From NCBI GenBank assembly GCA_947475875.1, contig CANJME010000018.1, positions 1 through 50,098 on the forward strand: a stretch of 50,098 nt of DNA, written 5' to 3'. Position 1 is the stretch's first letter. Every line of letters begins with the position of its first letter. The notes under the pieces are model-generated. The model saw only the letters and a program-made list of their open reading frames with translations, had not been told where the DNA came from and did not search any database. Below, in pieces: positions 9,155 to 15,172 of the stretch. The position numbers and the translations under genes are program-made. The DNA is from Caulobacteraceae bacterium. GTDB taxonomy: Bacteria; Pseudomonadota; Alphaproteobacteria; Caulobacterales; Caulobacteraceae.

Positions 9155-9787
9155 CTAAATAGATGACTCCAGGTCCACTGATCCGGCCCTCCAGAGAATA
9201 GGCTTTTGATCGTCAGCCACGCGCCACTTGCCTCGCGCCATGGGATGAAGCGGCTGCTGGGTCTTATTCGTGCCGAGGCAGTACAGGGCTTCTCCGTCAC
9301 CGGTGTTCGATGGCCGGCAGAACCTCTCTAGGCATTTCTCCAGCCATTCATTGTCGCGCTTGATGGGCCGTGCCCCGAACGCCGCCACGCGCAGGCTCGC
9401 CTCACGTCCTACCGCATCTAATACGCTGAGGTTGTCGCCCAAATCGTCTCTGGCATGCCAATCTGGACCCTTGTTCTCCCAGTCAGCCCAACGCCACATT
9501 TGGGCGGGTTTGCTTGAAATGAATGGATAGAGATTGACGCCGATCCATCCGTCATAACCCCATGATCTCGAGAAATGCGTAACACGATCTGCGGTTCGGT
9601 CGGTCTCTATGGCTCCCGCCTTACTTGGATTGAGCATCAGCCATGCAGCCCATCGCGTGGGGTTCTCAACCCACCAGCGGCGAATTTCGAGGCGTAGCGT
9701 CCCATCCCGCGCAAACTTAGCCGAGCCGTGAAAGATTGGCGCCGAAGGCGGTGGCTCAGCGAACAAATCAGCGGTCACGGGAGTCAT
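9155..9787 (-). CDS. DUF1643 domain-containing protein
   Basis: This 210-residue protein matches the DUF1643 family: LMLNPSKAGAIETDRTADRV near residue 50, then GYDGWIGVNLYPFISSKP, AAFGARPIKRD and, near the end, ALYCLGTNKTQQPLHP. The family is common in phages, plasmids and genomic islands and its biochemical role is not established. No signal peptide is present, so it should be cytoplasmic. It lies 9 nt downstream of the lipoprotein gene on the minus strand and is probably cotranscribed with it. Confidence 0.8.
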   Translation of the reverse strand: MTPVTADLFAEPPPSAPIFHGSAKFARDGTLRLEIRRWWVENPTRWAAWLMLNPSKAGAIETDRTADRVTHFSRSWGYDGWIGVNLYPFISSKPAQMWRWADWENKGPDWHARDDLGDNLSVLDAVGREASLRVAAFGARPIKRDNEWLEKCLERFCRPSNTGDGEALYCLGTNKTQQPLHPMARGKWRVADDQKPILWRAGSVDLESSI

Positions 9788-9796
9788 CCAAATTCC

Positions 9797-10216
9797 CTAT
9801 CTAACAGTCTTAGGTTCCTGAGGCGGTTGGTTGAGGTCCACAGGTTCGCCGCTCCCAATGCAGAAAACCTTGTAACCCACCGGATCAGGAAGGTCGGTGG
9901 TGCCGATTAAGGCTAAAGAATCAAATACGAAAAAGCGCTGATAGCCTACATATCCGCCATATGCGTTCTTGGCGTTCACCTCGCCACAATAGACAGGGAC
10001 GCCCACCTTTCCTGCCGCTGGATCGGCACCCGTGACCACACGCACCACATTCTTAAACGTGGCGCTCGCTGGATCCCGCAGCTTTTCGAATACCGCGTCC
10101 CTTACCGCCGAAACTTCTTTGGTCCTGGCTTCCTTTGCTAGATCGGGAGGAGGTGGGGCTTTGGTGCAGGACATCAAAGTCCAAGCCCCTATCAAGACGA
10201 TTGAGAGGCGAAGCAT
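9797..10216 (-). CDS. Predicted lipoprotein (139 aa)
   Basis: The N-terminus MLRLSIVLIGAWTLMSC is a lipoprotein signal with the lipobox LMSC, followed by a proline-rich linker. The body has DPASATFKNVVRVV and YCGEVNAKNAYGGYVGYQRF, a pattern I know from small uncharacterised envelope lipoproteins of Proteobacteria. It should be anchored in a membrane facing the periplasm. It is first in a two-gene minus-strand unit with the DUF1643 gene and is transcribed away from the XRE regulator at 10305, so that regulator could control it. No function is assigned. Confidence 0.7.
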   Translation of the reverse strand: MLRLSIVLIGAWTLMSCTKAPPPPDLAKEARTKEVSAVRDAVFEKLRDPASATFKNVVRVVTGADPAAGKVGVPVYCGEVNAKNAYGGYVGYQRFFVFDSLALIGTTDLPDPVGYKVFCIGSGEPVDLNQPPQEPKTVR

Positions 10217-10277
10217 GAGTGTCTTTTCCGAGGGAAATATTAGAAAAATGCATATCTAAAAATCGCATATAACTCAA

Positions 10278-10302
10278 CGGCCAGTCCTTCTCCGGCTGGC
10301 CG
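10278..10302 (+). promoter_or_regulatory. Hairpin immediately before the XRE regulator start; AT-rich divergent promoter region alongside
   Basis: CGGCCAG (10278-10284) and CTGGCCG (10296-10302) form perfect 7-bp arms that end 2 nt before the ATG at 10305. This covers the place where a ribosome-binding site would be, and none is visible outside it. The adjoining 10217-10277 stretch is AT-rich and probably holds the divergent promoters for the lipoprotein gene and this regulator. Confidence 0.4.
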
Positions 10303-10304
10303 TA

Positions 10305-10547
10305 ATGCCCAACACCATCTTTACTGCGGAACACACACGGTTCGTGAAGGCGCTATCAGTTGTGCGTCGGGATGCAGGGGTGACTCAGGCCGAGCTATCC
10401 ACGGCTTTGGGACGCAACCAGTCCTACATCAGTAACATCGAGCGCGGGCAACGTCGGGTCGATGTGATTGAGTTTTGCGAAATCGCGAGAGCCCTTGGAC
10501 GTGAGCCGGTTGAGCTGTTCACTGTCCTCCTGCACCGGGCAAGCTAG
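10305..10547 (+). CDS. XRE-family transcriptional regulator (80 aa)
   Basis: This is a single-domain phage-type regulator. Residues 11-70 form the helix-turn-helix: LSVVRRDAGVTQAELSTALG, then QSYISNIERGQRRVDVIEF, with the conserved YISxIERGxRRVD recognition helix region. It has no effector or oligomerisation extension beyond the fold. It lies between the divergent lipoprotein/DUF1643 unit and the integrase unit, the place for an island lysogeny-like regulator. Its likely sites are the symmetric motifs near the integrase promoter (10579-10610) or its own upstream region; this is inference. Confidence 0.85.
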   Translation: MPNTIFTAEHTRFVKALSVVRRDAGVTQAELSTALGRNQSYISNIERGQRRVDVIEFCEIARALGREPVELFTVLLHRAS

Positions 10548-10578
10548 GCACGGTCCAAGCTCCACCTAGAACTCAACT

Positions 10579-10610
10579 TTGGACGAAATTCCAATTTTGA
10601 TGTATATATA
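10579..10610 (+). promoter_or_regulatory. Putative promoter and operator for the integrase unit
   Basis: TTGGAC (10579-10584), an 18-bp spacer and TATATA (10603-10608 within a longer TA run) form a plausible promoter leading into the small gene and integrase. TTGGA (10579-10583) and TCCAA (10590-10594) form a symmetric site overlapping the -35, a possible operator for the adjacent XRE regulator. Confidence 0.45.
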
Positions 10611-10681
10611 TAAATGCAGCGCCACCCCATCCCTATGTCCCTCTCAGAGCCGTGCCGCGAATCTGTCCGGCGACATTCGCG

Positions 10682-10708
10682 AGCCTCCCTTCTCTCTGGC
10701 GGGAGGCT
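10682..10708 (+). promoter_or_regulatory. Hairpin that sequesters the ribosome-binding site of the integrase unit
   Basis: AGCCTCCC (10682-10689) pairs perfectly with GGGAGGCT (10701-10708) across an 11-nt loop. The right arm contains GGGAGG, the Shine-Dalgarno sequence for the GTG at 10716, and is followed by TTT. It could act as a weak intrinsic terminator or as a stem that hides the ribosome-binding site. Confidence 0.5.
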
Positions 10709-10715
10709 TTGACCG

Positions 10716-10910
10716 GTGGGCAGGCCTCAATCTGGTTTATCGCAATCCCGGTTGCTGCGCGCGCTGAAGGCGGCCCGCGCTGCCGGTTTCGACGAGGTTC
10801 GCCTGTCCCCTACCGGCGACCTTCGATTTGTCCGCGCTGAGATGGCGAAGCCAAGCGAAACACCAGCGGACATTCTGGATGAAATCAGCCGGGTGATGGG
10901 AAATGGCTAA
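10716..10910 (+). CDS. Small protein translationally coupled to the integrase (64 aa)
   Basis: This 64-residue protein starts at GTG 10716 (MGRPQSGLSQSRLLRALKAA). Small proteins with this GRPxSGLSQ..LLRALKAA..AGF pattern are commonly encoded just before integrases in alphaproteobacterial islands and prophages. Its size and place suggest an excisionase-like or integrase-helper role, which is not proven. The end overlaps the integrase start by 8 nt (ATGGCTAA), implying coupled translation at a fixed ratio. Its ribosome-binding site lies in the hairpin arm at 10701-10708. Confidence 0.65.
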   Translation: MGRPQSGLSQSRLLRALKAARAAGFDEVRLSPTGDLRFVRAEMAKPSETPADILDEISRVMGNG

Positions 10911-11985
10911 GGCCCGGCAGTACCCAAAAGGGGTCTGGTTCCAGAAGAAGCGCCTCAGCTCCGCTGAGGTGGTGCGGTATGGCTATTGGGGCAGGGGGCC
11001 TGGCACCCTCTCGCTTGGCCGTGAGGGGAGTGTCGAGTTCTATCACGCCTTGGCGGAGGCCATGGCGAAAGCTCCCTCAGACGGAACGGTCGCAAGCCTC
11101 ATTTGGAAGTATCGGCAGTCGCCCGAGTTCACTGGGCTTCGGCCGCGCACTCAGGCGGACTACCGACAGCAGCTTGACAAGGTGCAGGCCAAGTTCGGGG
11201 TCTTGTCGCTCCGCGCTATGAGCGCCAAGGAGATTGCAGGCCACATCTATGCATGGCGAGACAGCATGGCCGGCAGTCCACGCCGGGCGGACTATGCAGT
11301 ACAGGTTCTGAAAGCGACGTTGGCGTGGGGTGTTCGCCGGGGACTCTTGGACCACAACCGCGCAGCGGGCATCGAGCGACTTTATAAGGGAGATCGAAGC
11401 GCGTCGGTTTGGACTGCCGACCATGTCACGAGTTTTCTCGACAAGGCCCCCGAGCCTCTAAAGCGCGCGATGATCCTAGCAATCGAAACTGGTCAGTCGC
11501 AGGAGGACCTACTGGTCATGTCCTGGACCGCCGTAGGAGAACGGGTGATCACCGGGCGGCGACTGAAGACTGGCGTACCTATCGCGGTCCCGGTTTCCCC
11601 CGACCTCAGAAAATGCCTTGAGGCAGTATCTCGCGAAAAGGCCACGACGATCCTCACCAAAGCGGACGGGCTGCCTTGGGACCCGAAAGGCAACGGCTTT
11701 CGCGCGGCATGGCGCGACGTCTGCGAGGCCGCACGTATCAGCGGTCTCACGTTCAACGACCTCCGTGGGACGTTCATCACCCGGCGGCGTCAGTTGGGGT
11801 GGGCCGAGGAGGAGGTGGCGCTTTGCTCGGGCCATCCGATGGCAAAGCGAGGTGCCTTTCATGCCTATGTAGACCGCGCCGCTGTCGCCCTTGCCAATGC
11901 CGAACGGCTCGCCGCGACCTACTACGGATCAGAGCCAGAACGAGATTTGCAAACTGGTCTGCAAACTGCCCCAGAGGGGAAATGA
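10903..11985 (+). CDS. int: Tyrosine-type site-specific integrase
   Basis: This 360-residue integrase presumably inserted the island at the tRNA-Cys gene, whose 3' end begins 19 nt after its stop. It has an N-terminal DNA-binding region, a SAM-like core-binding domain (TVASLIWKYRQSPEF to WGVRRGLLDHN) and a catalytic domain. In box I the usual TGQRQGDLL appears as TGQSQEDLL, so the catalytic arginine is a serine; in box II the usual HDLR is NDLRGTF. The later GH of box II (CSGHPM) and a candidate tyrosine (FHAYVDR) remain. Two of the catalytic positions are thus altered, so activity is doubtful, although the reading frame is full length. Confidence 0.88.
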   Translation: MAKARQYPKGVWFQKKRLSSAEVVRYGYWGRGPGTLSLGREGSVEFYHALAEAMAKAPSDGTVASLIWKYRQSPEFTGLRPRTQADYRQQLDKVQAKFGVLSLRAMSAKEIAGHIYAWRDSMAGSPRRADYAVQVLKATLAWGVRRGLLDHNRAAGIERLYKGDRSASVWTADHVTSFLDKAPEPLKRAMILAIETGQSQEDLLVMSWTAVGERVITGRRLKTGVPIAVPVSPDLRKCLEAVSREKATTILTKADGLPWDPKGNGFRAAWRDVCEAARISGLTFNDLRGTFITRRRQLGWAEEEVALCSGHPMAKRGAFHAYVDRAAVALANAERLAATYYGSEPERDLQTGLQTAPEGK

Positions 11986-12004
11986 CTAAGCTCTTGAAAG
12001 AGTT

Positions 12005-12078
12005 TGGAGGCCTGGCCGAGAATCGAACTCGGGTGCGCGGATTTGCAGTCCGCTGCGTCACCACTCCGCCACCAGGCC
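12005..12078 (-). tRNA. tRNA-Cys (GCA), likely island attachment site
   Basis: The minus strand folds as a full tRNA: acceptor GGCCTGG/CCAGGCC, anticodon loop CTGCAAA with anticodon GCA, the TTCGATT T-loop and an encoded CCA (12005-12007). The integrase gene ends just beyond its 3' end, which is the standard position for tRNA-targeted islands. I did not find a second copy of the tRNA 3' end elsewhere in the window, so the far attachment site lies to the left of it. Confidence 0.95.
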
Positions 12079-12173
12079 GGTCGCGTCTGGCGCGTGGCTA
12101 TCAGACCCGCGCTGCGCGAACAATGCCTTGCCCGCATTGCGTCCGGGTTAATCGCGCGACTATAAACACCGCG

Positions 12174-12734
12174 ATGAGTCCTTCCCTCGCCAGCGCGCGC
12201 CAGACCATGGTCGACACCCAGGTGCGCACCAACGATGTCACTGATCCGCTGGTGGTGAACGCCATGCGCACCGTCGCGCGCGAGACCTGCTGCGGGCCCG
12301 CGACGCATCTGGCCTATGCCGATGCCGAAGTCCCCTACGCGCCCGGCCGCGCGCTGCTGCGCCCCCGCGACGCCGGCAAACTGCTCCAGGCCGTCACGCC
12401 CCGGCCAGGAGAGCGGGCGCTCGCCATCGCCGCCCCCTATCTCGCTGCCCTGATGGAAGCCATTGGCCTGGCCGTCGATCGCAGCGACGATCCGTTGGCC
12501 GTGTCGGGCGCCTACGACGTGATTGTCTGTGAAGGCGCCGTGGCCGAAGCGCCGCTCGCCTGGCTTGCCGCTCTCGCGCCTGGCGGACGTCTGGGCGTGG
12601 TCGAACGTCAGGGACCGGTGGGTCGGGCCACCGTTTGGCTGAACGGCGAGGACGGATCAGGCCGCCGAATCGTTTTCGAAAGCGCAGCGTCCTTGCTGGC
12701 GGGTTTGGAGCGCAATCCGGCGTTTTCCTTCTAG
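12174..12734 (+). CDS. Protein-L-isoaspartate O-methyltransferase-like protein with degenerate AdoMet motif
   Basis: This 186-residue protein matches the PCMT family that sits before TolC genes in alphaproteobacteria: ARQTMVDTQVRTNDVTD at the start, then YADAEVPYAPGRALLRPRDA. Active PCMTs methylate isoaspartyl residues for protein repair. Here the glycine-rich AdoMet motif expected near residue 85 reads ALAIAAPYLAAL, with no GxGxG, and the protein is short. It may therefore be a non-catalytic relative. ATG 12174 was chosen because the longer frame to the left runs through the integrase and tRNA. Confidence 0.75.
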   Translation: MSPSLASARQTMVDTQVRTNDVTDPLVVNAMRTVARETCCGPATHLAYADAEVPYAPGRALLRPRDAGKLLQAVTPRPGERALAIAAPYLAALMEAIGLAVDRSDDPLAVSGAYDVIVCEGAVAEAPLAWLAALAPGGRLGVVERQGPVGRATVWLNGEDGSGRRIVFESAASLLAGLERNPAFSF

Positions 12735-12917
12735 AGGCAGGCAGCGGCGGCGCCGTCGTCCGAAATAATTCCTTCCCGGACTGCGCCCATATATCCCGGG
12801 TCCGAAATATCCGTAGCATTTCTTATCAATTATCGATATGGAGACGGTCAGTGCCCCGCTGCTGTTTTGCGACAAATCCCGGTCGCGTATGGTATCGGTA
12901 CATTCGGCCAAAATGTT

Positions 12918-12936
12918 GAAACACGATCGAAACACG
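12918..12936. promoter_or_regulatory. Direct repeat upstream of the TolC-family gene
   Basis: GAAACACG occurs twice (12918-12925 and 12929-12936) with an 11-bp period, about one helical turn, 56 bp before the TolC start. Such tandem half-sites are typical of OmpR-type response regulators. It lies in the 257-bp gap between the PCMT-like gene and the TolC gene. No regulator is identified. Confidence 0.35.
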
Positions 12937-12991
12937 CTCGTGACAGAAGCGTCGCCGGCCGGGGATGCGGTCCGAGTCAGAGGTTCCAGGA

Positions 12992-14488
12992 ATGCGAAAT
13001 AGCCGGAAGGCAGGCCTGTTGGCCGCCGTATTTGGATTGGGTCTGGCGTCGTCCGGACTGCCGGCCTACGGCGAAACCCTGGCCGAAGCGATCGCGCTTG
13101 CCTACAAGACCAATCCGCAGGTCCTGGTTGCGCGCAGCACCGTGCGCAACGCCGACGAAACCTATTTCCGCACGACCATCGGCCTCGTCGATCCCACGGT
13201 GACCGTGGGGACCGTAGGCGCCAGCCTCGCCGACACCCAGGAACTTCTGCATGGCGGCAACGACAACGGCCCGAGCCTCAACCTCAGCCTGTCCGGCGTT
13301 GGTGTTCAGCAAACCCTGTTCAATGGCGGCCGTATCGCCACCGGCATGGATCAGGCCCGCAACACCCTGATGACGCAGCGCGAAAACTGGCGCGCGGCGG
13401 AAATGAGCATGCTTTCCTCGGTCGTGCGCGCCTACACCGGCGTGCGTCAGGCCGAAGGCGCCTACAAGGTCGGCCAGGACAGCCTGACGATCCAGAAAAA
13501 GGCGGCCGATGACGCCCAGGCGCGTTATGACGTCGGCACCCAGACCATTTCCGAACTCAAGAACACCCAGGCCACCTTTGCGGGTCAGCAAGCCCAGGTG
13601 CTCACCCAGCAAAACTCGCTGCAGCAGGCGCGCAACGTCTATTTGACCGCGATCGGCCAGTTGCCGGGCACGTTGTCGCAGGAACCGGATATCTCGCCGT
13701 TCCTGCCCAAGACCTTCGAAGAGGCCTATCGGGTCGCCCAGCAGAATAGCCCGACGATCCGCAACGCCTATCTGCAGGAACGTCAGGCGGCGATCGCCCT
13801 GGCCAACGCCCGGGCGCCTTACCGGCCCACGGCGACCTTTAACCTCAGCAACAGCTTTGGCAGCCGGGCGAATTTCAGCGCCAGACCCTCCAGCATCGGT
13901 TTAGATACGACGACGGGCAGCGTGACTGCGACGCTCGGCTTCAACATTCCGTTGTGGCCGGGACGCGCGACCAATTCGACCCTGCGCTCGGCTGAAGAGA
14001 GCTATCGTTCGGCCCAGTACACCCTCGATCTGGCGCGCCGCACCCTCTATCAGAACATCTCCCAGGACTGGAACAACCTGGAAAACAACCGCCGTCAGCT
14101 GGAAGTTCAGACCATCCAGGTCGAGGCCCGCCGGGTCTCGCAGGCCGGTTATCAGGAACAGTACACCCAGGGCGCGGCGAACCTGACCGACAAGCTCAAC
14201 GCCGACCAGGCTCTGGCCAGCGCCGAACAGTCCTATCTCGTCGCAGGCTTCACCCTGTTCAACTCGGGCGTCACTCTGCTTCAGGATCTGGGCGTGCTGG
14301 CGGCCGAGACTTTCGGTGTCAACGGCATCGAGAAGTTCGATCCGAACGAACACTTTGAACGGGTCAACGGCCGCGGCTCGGGCGCCTGGGCCGAATGGGT
14401 CGAAGGCATCGATCGCCGCTTCGGCGTTCGGGCGCCGGATTACGTTCCGCAGCCCGGCGAAGTCATCCCGGAATTTACCCGGCCGTAG
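12992..14488 (+). CDS. TolC-family outer membrane channel protein
   Basis: This 498-residue protein is the outer-membrane duct of type I secretion or efflux systems. A signal peptide (RNSRKAGLLAAVFGLGLASS, cleaved near YGETL) is followed by two outer-membrane-efflux repeats with long coiled-coil helices (for example RQAEGAYKVGQDSLTIQKKA and YNLTDKL-like segments). In Caulobacter a homolog at this location, before PopZ, is RsaFa, which exports the S-layer protein; that assignment is by synteny. ATG 12992 is chosen over 12965 because it has AGAGG upstream and gives a normal signal peptide. There is no inner-membrane exporter in the window. Confidence 0.88.
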   Translation: MRNSRKAGLLAAVFGLGLASSGLPAYGETLAEAIALAYKTNPQVLVARSTVRNADETYFRTTIGLVDPTVTVGTVGASLADTQELLHGGNDNGPSLNLSLSGVGVQQTLFNGGRIATGMDQARNTLMTQRENWRAAEMSMLSSVVRAYTGVRQAEGAYKVGQDSLTIQKKAADDAQARYDVGTQTISELKNTQATFAGQQAQVLTQQNSLQQARNVYLTAIGQLPGTLSQEPDISPFLPKTFEEAYRVAQQNSPTIRNAYLQERQAAIALANARAPYRPTATFNLSNSFGSRANFSARPSSIGLDTTTGSVTATLGFNIPLWPGRATNSTLRSAEESYRSAQYTLDLARRTLYQNISQDWNNLENNRRQLEVQTIQVEARRVSQAGYQEQYTQGAANLTDKLNADQALASAEQSYLVAGFTLFNSGVTLLQDLGVLAAETFGVNGIEKFDPNEHFERVNGRGSGAWAEWVEGIDRRFGVRAPDYVPQPGEVIPEFTRP

Positions 14489-14628
14489 CCAGCCGCCGTT
14501 TGCGCAAAACGGGGTATTTCGCCCGTACGGCAAAAGCTTCCCTTGCCAGGTTAGCGGAAAATTGCAGGATCAGGCCATCGCGCCTAACCTGTGGCGCTAA
14601 CATCCGTGATTCTGTCCGTAGGGGCGCC

Positions 14629-15135
14629 ATGTCTGAGCAGGCCACTCAAGAACCCACCATGGAGGAAATCCTCGCCTCCATCCGGCGGATCATCTCCGAA
14701 GACGATGCGCCCGCCGACGAGGCCGCGCCAGAGCCGGAGCCGGAACCTGTCGCTGCGGCGCCCGCGCTCGAGCCTGAACCCGAAGAAGAGGTCCTCGAAC
14801 TCACCCAGAAGGTCGAGGAACCGCAGTCCAGCATCGGTGACCTCGATGTCTTCGAAGCCGCGCCGATTGCGCCCGCCGCAACATTCGAAGAGCCAATGGC
14901 GATCGAGCCGGAAGAGTCCCTGGTTTCCGAGCCGATCGGCGCGGCGGTCAGTTCGGCGTTCGGCCAGCTGCAGCAGCGCATCGGCATGCTGTCGTCCGAA
15001 ACCACCCTTGACGGTGTAGTCCGGGAATTGCTTCGCCCACTGCTCAGGGAATGGCTCGACGCCAACCTTCGCGCCATCGTTGAGGCCAAGGTAGAAGAAG
15101 AAGTCGAGCGCCAGGCTCGCCGCCTGCGCAGCTAG
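14629..15135 (+). CDS. popZ: Polar organizing protein PopZ (DUF2497)
   Basis: This 168-residue protein has the PopZ layout: an N-terminal client-binding helix (MEEILASIRRIISED, residues 11-25), a long acidic proline/glutamate/alanine-rich disordered middle (about 26-115), and C-terminal oligomerisation helices (TLDGVVRELLRPLLREWLDA). In Caulobacter PopZ (177 residues) forms the polar matrix that anchors the ParB-parS centromere and recruits cell-cycle regulators. Its place between a TolC-family gene and valS agrees with this. ATG 14629 has no strong ribosome-binding site, only GTAGGGGC upstream, but the N-terminal helix fixes the start. Confidence 0.9.
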   Translation: MSEQATQEPTMEEILASIRRIISEDDAPADEAAPEPEPEPVAAAPALEPEPEEEVLELTQKVEEPQSSIGDLDVFEAAPIAPAATFEEPMAIEPEESLVSEPIGAAVSSAFGQLQQRIGMLSSETTLDGVVRELLRPLLREWLDANLRAIVEAKVEEEVERQARRLRS

Positions 15136-15172
15136 GGTTTATTTGATCCGGGCAGGCGTGTAGCAACGCGCC

